Assembly: GCA_964444795.1 (NCBI GenBank)
Contig: CAYUIQ010000046.1
Coordinates: forward strand, 1-42,693
Reading direction: 5' to 3'
Origin: JABMRP01 sp964444795
GTDB lineage: Bacteria > Planctomycetota > Planctomycetia > Pirellulales > Thermoguttaceae
Length of the DNA: 42,693 bases
Positions 27,912 through 35,635 of this stretch are shown here, one piece after another; within the stretch, counting starts at the first letter, position 1; every line of letters begins with the position of its first letter. The notes beneath the pieces were generated by a model. The model was not told where the DNA came from. It saw only the letters and a list, made by a program, of their open reading frames with translations, and searched no databases. Position numbers and translations under genes: made by a program.

Positions 27912-28284
27912 GAGAAACTTGCTCCACGAACTCTTGCCGCGCTTGGGGCCCGGATCGAAGCCGTTTTCCTTCAGGATGTTCTTGACCGTAGTGCGTGACG
28001 GCGGCTTGATCCCCAGTTTTTTCAGTTCGCCCATGATCCGAGTGTAGCCCCAGCCGGTCTCGCGGGCCAATTTCAAGATCAACTCACCGATTTCTTCCTG
28101 GGTTCTTGGCCGGCCCCAGGTCGATCAGCCGTTTCTTCTCGTCGTCGGACAGGAATATCCGCTTCTTCGGCACCCGCTGGCGGAGTATTCGGTTCTCGGC
28201 TTTGAGGAATTCGATCTGACGGATCAGTTCGTTTCGAGTGCAGCGGGCAAGCAGAAACAGCAGGGGCTGGAAGATGCGGCTCAT
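27912..28284 (-). pseudogene. Transposase N-terminal and middle fragments with internal deletion
   Basis: The ATG ending at 28284 begins MSRIFQPLLFLLARCTRNEL, nearly identical to the copy at 21676. At DLG (about 28113) the frame breaks. The sequence resumes in another frame as a middle section: GRPRTQEEIGELILKLARE, GWGYTRIMGELKKLGI, RTTVKNILKENGFDPGPKR, ending SSWSKFL at 27912. The deleted part corresponds to the RAIGPALKHLLTIVSYATYR region kept in copy 1. The catalytic core is absent here; a matching one starts with the same FL residues at 16452. Confidence 0.85.
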
Positions 28285-28627
28285 GGTGATCGAATACCGG
28301 GAATTCAGGGCTGAAAGCGCGAAGGTGGCAACCTTTTTGTACCGCGCCGCCCGCCCCGAGGATAGTCGCTCTGGTCCGGCAATCCTCAACTCGCGCTCTC
28401 TTTGGCCGTTAACCCAATTGCATTTAGTTCGATACCCCCCGAAAATCGCTCTCTGGGTTAACAGTTTGAGAGCGCCAGCCCGTCGATCTCCCGACAATTT
28501 TCCGCGACCGGTTCCTTTCGGTTTTGGCCGGACCGAAAGGGATGGGAATCGCTAAGTCCTGTCCCCGCAGCCACTTCCGGATCTCGTTCCAAAGAGACTC
28601 GTTCGAAGAGGGTTGCGTACCGGGGAG
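28113..28627. repeat. Dispersed repeat, copy 2 (insertion-element 5' end)
   Basis: Second copy of the block at 21507-22022, same orientation, roughly nine bases in ten identical by eye. Its outer boundary (GTACCGGGGAGG) lies a few bases from the stop codon of the metallophosphoesterase gene at 28634, which appears not to be truncated. Confidence 0.85.
28393..28475. repeat. Inverted repeat upstream of the transposase, copy 2
   Basis: GCGCTCTC (28393-28400) and CGTTAACCCA (28407-28416) face TGGGTTAACAG (28454-28464) and GAGAGCGC (28468-28475). The spacer is 37 nt, 4 nt shorter than in copy 1 through loss of one TTCG unit; the arms are otherwise kept. Confidence 0.7.
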
Positions 28628-28633
28628 GGCCCG

Positions 28634-30133
28634 CTACTTCCGTCGGGCAGTCGCGCTCCGGGGATGGGCGGGCGATGCGACGAAGTGGGGGGCGTGGCCC
28701 TGCTGGCCGGATGCCGAGATCGATTCGCCAGCGCGGCTCAGGATGGCCGGATCGATGCGGTGGACGGAGTTTTCCAGGGGGCTGCAGCCGAGTACGCCGG
28801 ACCACATTTCATAAGGCCGGCCCTTACGCTCGTCGCCGGAGTAAAACGCCAGGAAAGTCATTTCGTCCGCCGGGATGAACTCGTGTTCGGTGGGGCCGAG
28901 CCTGGTGGGGCGATGCACGCGACGCCACGTTCCCGAATTGAAGTGGACCTGATTCAGCACGAACCCTTCCGCGTAGCTGGCGTCGAGCGGAACGTTGGCC
29001 GCCTGATGGGTGTGGCCGTAAACGATGTGCTTGGCGCGGCGATTACGGAAATCCTGCTCCAACATGGCCCGATCGTGAAACGACCCGTCGGCCGCCCCAT
29101 GCACCTGACGAAGCCAACGGTGGATCGAGTCGGCCCATCCGATGGAAGGCCGCTTGCTGAACTTCAAGGCCCGCTCCAACCCGTCGATCAGATCCAGCGG
29201 ACTCCACGTGTCTCGCTGGCGAACAAACTCGCTGGCGAGGAATTCGTCGGCAAGTCGATCCCAAACGGTCTTCACCCGTTTGCGCACCGCCGGAGATTCG
29301 CAGGTCCGCTCCAGCAATCCGTCGATCCACACGGGAATCATCATCAAGGGGCGCACGTCGTCGATTTCCCGAAGCCCCAGAACCGTCGATGCGGGCAACT
29401 CGTTGATCAACTCCGACTCGACCTCGCCGGAGAACCGGTTGACCAGATCAATGACCACCGCGTCGCTGAGACTGCTGGCATCTCGATCTCCCTCGAAGCT
29501 CAACGGGTCGTAGAGGTCGCCGTGCCGGGCCAACACCTTGTGCCGCCGCATGGCCTGGAGCAACGGGTCGTCTTCGTTGATGTCGTGCGGCAGCGGCTTG
29601 TCGGCCGGATTGGACAGCCCCATCTGCCGAACCACCATTTGCCGGATCGCCGTGAATTGAGCTCCCGGCAGGTGGTAGAACCAGTCGGCGTTGCCGACCA
29701 TGTAGTGGATGCGGACATCGACCGGTTGCCGTTGCGTGGCCGAGTTGCTCTTGCTCCCGCGGCGCGCGACCAGCGGAATCGTTAGCCCCCCTTCCGCCGA
29801 CAACGCCCGCAGCACCGAAAGCCCTTCCTGATTGTGCCGGAGGATGTCGCCGGTGATTCGGGAGATCTGGTCGACGAATTCAACGGTGTGCGGATTTCCC
29901 CAAGGTCGCACACTCGGACGCGCCGCCCATCGGGCCGAGCGGATCACGTCCAGAACGTCGCCCAGAAACACGATGTCCAGCCGGTCGATCGGCTGATAAC
30001 TTCCATCGGTTCGCCACGAGGCGGCCATTGCCATCTCACGAAGCCGGCGAGCGAACAAGGAGAAAACGCCCGGCGAAACGGTCTCGCTGATGGAACCATC
30101 GGTAAGATGCAAATCGCTAACAATCACAAGCAT
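28634..30133 (-). CDS. Calcineurin-like metallophosphoesterase
   Basis: The open frame begins at 30229, but the ATG ending at 30133 places the core at the N-terminus (MLVIVSDLHLTDG), as is normal. The 499-residue protein shows D7 and H9, the GDVLD motif with D59 and D62, and VYGHTHQA near residue 400. The usual GNH[DE] motif is changed to GNADW (A149), so the catalytic His is absent at that position. A long helical insert (about residues 160-380) separates the halves. It is probably cytoplasmic, since no signal peptide is seen. The substrate could be a nucleotide, a phosphoprotein or a phosphodiester; the sequence does not tell. The gene is divergent from the SRAP gene across 225 bp in which I see no other gene. 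Confidence 0.85.
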   Translation of the reverse strand: MLVIVSDLHLTDGSISETVSPGVFSLFARRLREMAMAASWRTDGSYQPIDRLDIVFLGDVLDVIRSARWAARPSVRPWGNPHTVEFVDQISRITGDILRHNQEGLSVLRALSAEGGLTIPLVARRGSKSNSATQRQPVDVRIHYMVGNADWFYHLPGAQFTAIRQMVVRQMGLSNPADKPLPHDINEDDPLLQAMRRHKVLARHGDLYDPLSFEGDRDASSLSDAVVIDLVNRFSGEVESELINELPASTVLGLREIDDVRPLMMIPVWIDGLLERTCESPAVRKRVKTVWDRLADEFLASEFVRQRDTWSPLDLIDGLERALKFSKRPSIGWADSIHRWLRQVHGAADGSFHDRAMLEQDFRNRRAKHIVYGHTHQAANVPLDASYAEGFVLNQVHFNSGTWRRVHRPTRLGPTEHEFIPADEMTFLAFYSGDERKGRPYEMWSGVLGCSPLENSVHRIDPAILSRAGESISASGQQGHAPHFVASPAHPRSATARRK

Positions 30134-30358
30134 GGCAGGCAGTCCTGACGTCGATGCCGAGTTTATGCACCCCTGGGAGAGGAGAATCCATGCCCCTCTG
30201 GCGACTAGGCCGACCGGTAGCCACCTCAACCGGCGACGCTACAATACAAATCTGTGGCCAGTCATCGCTTTTATCGGCGATCGGCCACGGGGAACATGAG
30301 TATTGTCCCGGTTAGGCAAAGTTTTCCGGCTGGGCACGGCTAGACGGGTGGGTGGCCA

Positions 30359-31063
30359 ATGTGTGGACGGTTTACTCTTCGAGCCCCGGCCAGCGCGATT
30401 GCCCAATATTTCGCCCTGTTGGAAATTCCCTCCTTCATGCCCCGATTCAACATTGCCCCCACGCAGCCGGTGGCCGTCGTACGACAGGTTGCCACCTCGG
30501 CCGGCGTCCGGCGCCAATGGGTTCCGATGCGTTGGGGCCTGATCCCCAGTTGGGCCAAGGACCCGGCCATCGGTCATCGGATGATCAACGCTCGGGCGGA
30601 AACGGCAAGCCGGAAGCCGGCCTACAGGGCTGCTTTTCGTCGCCGGCGGTGCCTGATCCCGGCCGACGGCTTCTACGAGTGGCAGGGCACCAGACCGCCG
30701 AAGCAGCCGTACTTCATCCGCCTCCGCGACGACCGGCCGTTCGGCATTGCGGGGCTTTGGGAAACCTGGGAAGGCCCCGACCATCAGACTGTGGAAAGCT
30801 GTACGATTCTCACCACCGAGGCGAACGAATTGATGCGTCCGATCCATGACCGTATGCCGGTCATTTTGGCGGAGAGAGAGTACGATGTCTGGTTGGACCC
30901 GGCGACAGAGGGGGGCCCGGCGTTGGACAAGCTGCTCGTACCTTGTGACAGCCGTGGGATGGTCGCCCATCCGGTCGGCGCCTGGGTAAATAATCCTGCG
31001 CACGACGATCCGCGGTGCATCGAGCCGGAGGTGCCGCGCCGGCAGAGGGGCCTGTTCGACTGA
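30359..31063 (+). CDS. yedK: SRAP-family abasic-site DNA-protein crosslink protein
   Basis: The 234-residue protein begins MCGRF, with Cys2 as the residue that becomes N-terminal after Met removal and forms a thiazolidine crosslink with abasic sites in single-stranded DNA. Other family residues are present: N77 in INARAET, E107 in GFYEW and H163 in PIHDRMP. Length and motif order match YedK/HMCES proteins, which shield abasic sites at replication forks. It appears monocistronic; no LexA-like operator was recognised upstream. Confidence 0.95.
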   Translation: MCGRFTLRAPASAIAQYFALLEIPSFMPRFNIAPTQPVAVVRQVATSAGVRRQWVPMRWGLIPSWAKDPAIGHRMINARAETASRKPAYRAAFRRRRCLIPADGFYEWQGTRPPKQPYFIRLRDDRPFGIAGLWETWEGPDHQTVESCTILTTEANELMRPIHDRMPVILAEREYDVWLDPATEGGPALDKLLVPCDSRGMVAHPVGAWVNNPAHDDPRCIEPEVPRRQRGLFD

Positions 31064-31191
31064 ATGGGCCAGCGTGAGTGAGGCTGAGGGCGAACCAGGG
31101 CCAGTCTTCCTATTTCGCCTCGCCGCGCACAGACTCCTGGAATGGCTACATCCCGCCAATTTTTGCCAGGTTCGCTCGTCAAAAAAGGCCG

Positions 31192-31220
31192 TTGAAGGCA
31201 ACAAGTGCTGCCGATAAGAA
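31192..31220 (+). promoter_or_regulatory. Candidate promoter of the first DUF481 gene
   Basis: TTGAAG (31192-31197) and TAAGAA (31215-31220) are 17 nt apart, 71 nt before the start codon. The same TGCCG-TAAGA arrangement occurs ahead of the paralogue at 32163-32168, which is the main support. The rest of 31064-31291 holds nothing I recognise. Confidence 0.35.
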
Positions 31221-31291
31221 GACCACGCTTTCGCGTCGGCCGTTCCGGCCGCATAGGTTTATCCCTCATCTCATCGCTCCGGAAGTGCGCC

Positions 31292-32074
31292 ATGGTCCGC
31301 AGTATTCTTCTCGTATCTCTGGGAACGCTCTTGGTCGCCGGTGTAGCCGCCGCCAAAGAGCGGTCGGTAAGCCCGATCTCCTTTCTTTCGGCCGGTCCCT
31401 CCAAATCGGCCCCGTGGATCGATCTTTGGGAGGGAAGCTGCGAGTTGGGCGCCAACGGGACCGAAGGCAACAGCCAGACGTTCGACATCGTCTTCGGTTT
31501 CGACGTCAAACGGGAAACCGAGCGGAACATCATCTCTGCGGATCTGGACTATCGTAAGAACTCCGCCAACTCGATTGAAACGGCCCACAAGGGGCTGCTT
31601 CTGGGGCGATACGAGCACCCGTTTAAGGACTCTCCCTGGACATGGTTCTTCGATACCACGCTGGAGTACGACGAGTTTCGCGCGTTCGATCTGCGAATCG
31701 CGTTCTCGACTGGTTTGGGATACCGGTTCATCAAGACTGAACAGACGTCGCTGATCGGCCGATTCGGTGGCGGTGCGTCGCATGAAATCGGCGGCCCGGA
31801 CGGTCGTTGGGTGCCGGAGATGGTTTTTGCAGCCGATCTGGAGCATCAGCTCACCGAGCGGCAGAAGATCATCGCCTCGGTCGACTACTACCCCGAGATC
31901 ACCGACTTCGCCGCCTTCCGGCTCAATACGGAACTCGGTTGGGAGGTGCTGCTGGACGAGGCGATGAACCTGAGCATGAAAGTCAGCCTGCTGGACCGCT
32001 ACGACAATCACGCGCCGGTTGGCATCAAGCCGAACGATCTGGACTACGCGGTGACCCTCCTATGGGGGTTCTGA
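31292..32074 (+). CDS. DUF481 outer-membrane beta-barrel protein, copy 1
   Basis: The ATG at 31292 is preferred, with GGAAG upstream and a signal peptide right after it (SILLVSLGTLLVAGVAAA); the frame is open to 31205. The 260-residue product has alternating amphipathic strands and an aromatic C-terminal strand ending LLWGF, the usual outer-membrane insertion signal. The opening block (WEGSCELGANGTEGNSQTFD) is the DUF481 signature. Members related to E. coli YdiY are linked to stress responses, but no transport activity is assigned. It has a tandem paralogue 148 bp downstream. Confidence 0.88.
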   Translation: MVRSILLVSLGTLLVAGVAAAKERSVSPISFLSAGPSKSAPWIDLWEGSCELGANGTEGNSQTFDIVFGFDVKRETERNIISADLDYRKNSANSIETAHKGLLLGRYEHPFKDSPWTWFFDTTLEYDEFRAFDLRIAFSTGLGYRFIKTEQTSLIGRFGGGASHEIGGPDGRWVPEMVFAADLEHQLTERQKIIASVDYYPEITDFAAFRLNTELGWEVLLDEAMNLSMKVSLLDRYDNHAPVGIKPNDLDYAVTLLWGF

Positions 32075-32140
32075 CCGCGTCGCATGACCGCTTCTCTCGA
32101 TCGGCACACGCGATCCCCGAAATCGTGAAAAACCGGCCTT

Positions 32141-32168
32141 TTGTTGGGCCCCGACTTGCCGTTAAGAT
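32141..32168 (+). promoter_or_regulatory. Candidate promoter of the second DUF481 gene
   Basis: TTGTTG (32141-32146) and TAAGAT (32163-32168) are spaced by 16 nt, 54 nt before the start. It resembles the candidate ahead of the first DUF481 gene, suggesting that each paralogue has its own promoter. Confidence 0.35.
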
Positions 32169-32222
32169 AGCCGCCCCTTTTTCCATCTCACGTCTTCCCG
32201 TCCGGCAAATCTTCTCGGCTCA

Positions 32223-33122
32223 ATGCGACAGAAGTACGTCCTGGTCCAATGCGTTTTGTCCGCATGGTCCCTTTCCCTGATTATGGGGGGGGGCACGGTG
32301 GGGCAAGCGCGGGCCGAGGATCTCTCGCCCGACGTCGATGTCACGGCAAAGCCGGACAAATCGTTGACGGACGCGCTCGCGGACGGGGTGTTGACGGACG
32401 AGTCCGATACGCCAGCCGCTCCCATGGACTTCGGCACTCTATTGCCGAAGGAACCGCCCTCGCTCATCGACCTCTGGTCGGGCCGTTGCTCGCTGGGCGC
32501 CAACGGTAGCGAAGGCAACAGCCAGACCTTCGATATCATCTTCGGTTTCGACGCCAAGCGGAAGACGAAGCGGAACGTCCTCTCGGTCGACCTGGACTAT
32601 CGCCGCGGCAACAGCAACTCGGTCATGACCGCCCACAAGGGGCTTCTGCTGACACGCTACGAACGATTGTTCGCCGGCACGCCCTGGAGATGGTTCTTCG
32701 ATTCCACGCTGGAGTACAACGAATTCCGCGATTTCGATTTGCGGCTGGCGATGTCCAGCGGTCTGGGGTATCGGCTCATCCAGGCCGAACGGACGTCGTT
32801 GACCGGCCGCCTGGGCGGCGGCGTGTCACACGAGTTCGGCAGCGTCGACGACCAGTGGATTCCGGAGTTGGCCTACGGCCTCGATCTGGAGCATAAACTC
32901 AACGAGCGTCAGAAAATCGTCGGCTCGTTCGACTGTTACCCCGACGCCACGGACTTCACCAACTTTCGGGTCAAGAGCAAGATCAGTTGGGAGATCGTCC
33001 TCGACGAATCGATGAACTTGAGCATGAAAATCGGCGCGATCGATCGCTACGACAGCAGCACGCCGGCCAACAACCAGCCCAACGACTTCGACTACTCGGT
33101 AACGCTGCTGTGGGGTTTTTGA
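32223..33122 (+). CDS. DUF481 outer-membrane beta-barrel protein, copy 2
   Basis: The 299-residue paralogue of the preceding gene has a signal peptide (VQCVLSAWSLSLIMGGG, cleavage near ARAED) and a longer, acidic linker before the barrel (about residues 33-75). From LIDLWSGRCSLGANGSEGNS onward it aligns with copy 1 through to the C-terminal LLWGF. The linker is the main difference and could lie in the periplasm. The last 31 bases overlap the convergent FAD oxidoreductase gene. Confidence 0.88.
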   Translation: MRQKYVLVQCVLSAWSLSLIMGGGTVGQARAEDLSPDVDVTAKPDKSLTDALADGVLTDESDTPAAPMDFGTLLPKEPPSLIDLWSGRCSLGANGSEGNSQTFDIIFGFDAKRKTKRNVLSVDLDYRRGNSNSVMTAHKGLLLTRYERLFAGTPWRWFFDSTLEYNEFRDFDLRLAMSSGLGYRLIQAERTSLTGRLGGGVSHEFGSVDDQWIPELAYGLDLEHKLNERQKIVGSFDCYPDATDFTNFRVKSKISWEIVLDESMNLSMKIGAIDRYDSSTPANNQPNDFDYSVTLLWGF

Positions 33123-34348
33123 TCGGGCACAATCGCGCCGTGTTCGCGGAGCACGCGTGCAACGTCGTCGAAAGGCACGTCGAGCGGGGTAGTTCCTTGT
33201 TTCGCTGCCAGGGCGGCGGTTGCGGCGGCGGCTTGCCCCATGGCCATGCAAGTGGCCTGCACGCGAAGGCCCGAGTTGGCAAGCCGATCGCTGCTGACAC
33301 TTCGGCCGGCGACGAGAAGGTCGCGGCTGCCCTTGGGCACGAGCGCTCGCAACGGCACGCAGGGGAGGACGCCCTCGGCCAGCGGCTTCGGCCGGACGCC
33401 GCTACGGGTGTGTAGATCGACCGGATAGAACGCCCAGCAGACCGCGTCGTCGAACAGGCGGCCGGAGACGTAGTCGTCGTGGGTGACGATTGTCTCGCCG
33501 CGGATGCGGTAGCTTTCGCGGAACGCGGCTTCCGGCTGCATTTGCACCAGACGCTTTCGCGCCAATCCCTTGCGGATATGCTTGAGCATCGTTTGTCGGC
33601 CGGCAATCGTCGCTTGAGTGCGCGTGGCGGAGTTCGAGGAGTCGGCACCGTGGACGTAGACCTGCTGAAGTCGCTCCCGGCCCGGGTGGAACGCGTCGCC
33701 CACTTTGAAGAGCATCGAACCGGGCTGCGTTTCTTCCTCACGAAGTCGCTCCAGACCGAGCATTCCCGCGACGTCGGCCCCGCCGGTGCAGTCGATCAGT
33801 TGCTTGCAGGCGATCCGGCGCCGCGTCCCGGGCCCGACGCTTTCGAGCAACCATCCGTCCGCCGACTTCTCGACGGAGAACGGAAACTCGTAATAGCAAA
33901 TGGAGACGCCCGCCTCGAGGCACGCCTCCTCCGCGAGGACCGAATACAGGAACGGGTTGACGAGCACCTGATGATGCCAATGCGCCTGGGGCGGCTTCGA
34001 GAAATCGGGCAGCTTGCCGCCGTCGATCGCAACGGCCTTCTCAACCAGTTCCCAACCGATGCCCGAGATAATCTGCTTCCCGCCGACGTGGAACAGCCCG
34101 GGAAAGCAGACGCCGCCGACGGTTGTCGTGCCGCCGAGTTGGCTCCCATGCTCGATCAGAACCGTCTTCGCCCCGGCCCGAGCCGCCTGGATCGCCGCAA
34201 TCGTCCCGGCCGTCCCCCCGCCAACTACGACCACGTCGGTCGCCCGCGACGCATCGCTCGGCACGGTATCGGCTCGAGTTACCAAGGGCCGAAACGCCAT
34301 CGCGCCCGCCGTGATCGAAGCCGCCTTGAGAAGATCGCGCCGTTTCAT
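33092..34348 (-). CDS. Tat-exported FAD-dependent oxidoreductase
   Basis: The 418-residue protein begins with a twin-arginine leader, MKRRDLLKAASITAGAMAF. An FAD dinucleotide motif follows (VVVVGGGTAGTIAAIQAAR, about residues 38-56), then the ADP-ribose acidic end in TVLIEHG and a GGTTTVGGVCFPG block. This is the pattern of the FAD_oxidored family, frequent in planctomycetes near sugar-degradation genes. A second FAD contact lies in LLVAGRSVSSDRLANSGLR. The substrate is not known. The natural end may once have been a little earlier: the last residues are encoded inside the end of the convergent DUF481 gene. Confidence 0.85.
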   Translation of the reverse strand: MKRRDLLKAASITAGAMAFRPLVTRADTVPSDASRATDVVVVGGGTAGTIAAIQAARAGAKTVLIEHGSQLGGTTTVGGVCFPGLFHVGGKQIISGIGWELVEKAVAIDGGKLPDFSKPPQAHWHHQVLVNPFLYSVLAEEACLEAGVSICYYEFPFSVEKSADGWLLESVGPGTRRRIACKQLIDCTGGADVAGMLGLERLREEETQPGSMLFKVGDAFHPGRERLQQVYVHGADSSNSATRTQATIAGRQTMLKHIRKGLARKRLVQMQPEAAFRESYRIRGETIVTHDDYVSGRLFDDAVCWAFYPVDLHTRSGVRPKPLAEGVLPCVPLRALVPKGSRDLLVAGRSVSSDRLANSGLRVQATCMAMGQAAAATAALAAKQGTTPLDVPFDDVARVLREHGAIVPDQKPHSSVTE

Positions 34349-34772
34349 CTTGAATTCCTATTCCGGAGTGCGGGCATCAGGGGCGATGGAGTCAAGGTGC
34401 CGTTGGTCGCTAGTACGCAGTAACAAGCCGATTGATGGGTGCCTGGGCCTGACGAGGAAGCCTATTCACGATATCCGGGATTCTCCCGGTGTTCCAGTGC
34501 GCCCAACAGCCGGCGTCTTCGGCCGGGCGCCGAACGAATCCGCCATAACGACGTGCAAAGGCCTCTAAACTTCGCGGCTCGTGGCACTTGCGGCAGAAAC
34601 ACCCGGCCGCGGGCATTCGATGACATGCCGCCCTGACGGGGTGGAAGTGCCCACTCCGTGGTGTCGGCAGGGTTGACACTCGCCCCGGCCAATGAGACAC
34701 TAACGGGTTCGCGAAAGATCGCCATACGTCGGTAGTGTGGATTTACTCCGAGTGGAAAGCGAGGGTTTGCAA
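34349..34772. other. Intergenic region between divergent genes
   Basis: Open frames of 87-96 codons exist on the minus strand (34410-34700 has a CFCRKCHEPR stretch), but they lack a recognised family and a clear ribosome site. TTGACA at 34673-34678 could be a -35 box for nagB, but no good -10 follows at the right distance. Confidence 0.35.
34761..34765 (+). promoter_or_regulatory. Ribosome site deciding the nagB start
   Basis: GAGGG lies 7 nt before the GTG at 34773. That start gives VEVIVNETYEEMGKTAA, which lines up with the usual first residues of NagB, whereas the GTG at 34737 would add 12 residues not found in the family. Confidence 0.55.
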
Positions 34773-35549
34773 GTGGAAGTTATCGTCAACGAAACCTACG
34801 AAGAGATGGGCAAGACGGCCGCCCGGGTCGTGGCCAAGACACTCAACGCGAAGCCGAACGCCGTCTTGGGGCTGGCCACCGGATCGACGCCGCTGAGCCT
34901 TTACCAGGAACTCGTGCGAATGCACAAGGACGAGGGCCTCGATTTCTCTCAGGTCACGACCTTCAATCTCGACGAGTACGTGGGGCTCAAGATCGATCAT
35001 CCGCAGAGCTACCACTATTTCATGAATGAGAATCTGTTTCAGCACATCAACGTGCCGGCAGCCAACATTCACATCCCCTCGGGCACGACCGACAACTACG
35101 AAGCGTTCTGCAATTGGTACGAACGACGGATCGTCGAGTGCGGCGGCATCGACCTGCAAGTCCTGGGGATCGGTTCCGACGGTCACATCGCGTTCAACGA
35201 GCCGTCCAGTTCGCTCGGGTCGCGGACGCGCATCAAGACCCTGGCCAAGCCGACGATCGAAGACAACGCCCGATTTTTCGACAGTGCCGAGGAAGTGCCG
35301 ATCTACGCCATCACGATGGGCGTGGGCACAATTCTCGAAGCTCGAAAGATCCTCCTTCTGGCCAACAAGGAGAGCAAGGCGCCGGCGATCGCCGCGGCGA
35401 TCGAAGGTCCCGTGACGAGCCTCTGTACGGCCAGCGCCCTGCAACTGCACGCGGACACGATGTTCATCCTCGACCGGGCGGCCGCGAGCGGGCTGTCGAT
35501 GCTCGACTACTACGAGTGGATTCAGTCGAAGATGCCCGACGCGCCGTGA
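34773..35549 (+). CDS. nagB: Glucosamine-6-phosphate deaminase
   Basis: NagB converts glucosamine-6-phosphate to fructose-6-phosphate and ammonia in the cytoplasm. The 258-residue protein has the phosphate-binding LGLATGSTP segment (33-40), NLDEYVG with catalytic D67, and GSDGHIAFNEP with D136, H138 and E143. These correspond to D72, D141, H143 and E148 of the E. coli enzyme. The SRTRIKTL block after it is also conserved. It lies 86 nt before a GlmU-like gene on the same strand, linking amino-sugar breakdown with nucleotide-sugar handling. An earlier GTG at 34737 is possible but less likely. Confidence 0.95.
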   Translation: MEVIVNETYEEMGKTAARVVAKTLNAKPNAVLGLATGSTPLSLYQELVRMHKDEGLDFSQVTTFNLDEYVGLKIDHPQSYHYFMNENLFQHINVPAANIHIPSGTTDNYEAFCNWYERRIVECGGIDLQVLGIGSDGHIAFNEPSSSLGSRTRIKTLAKPTIEDNARFFDSAEEVPIYAITMGVGTILEARKILLLANKESKAPAIAAAIEGPVTSLCTASALQLHADTMFILDRAAASGLSMLDYYEWIQSKMPDAP

Positions 35550-35635
35550 ACGAGCGGTCGGCGCGACGCAACCAGACATTCGGCCAGCCGTGATCGAGTA
35601 CCCGGCGTGCCGTACTTGATAGGAGCGAGAACACC

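Noticed and set aside
28613..29785. 390-codon open frame on the plus strand
   Set aside because: Antisense to the metallophosphoesterase gene, whose motifs are intact; no ribosome site or domain supports the plus frame.
34410..34700. 96-codon minus-strand frame with a CRKCH stretch
   Set aside because: CXXCH alone does not make a cytochrome here: no signal peptide, no other heme-protein features and no start signal. Kept only as a note in the intergenic entry.
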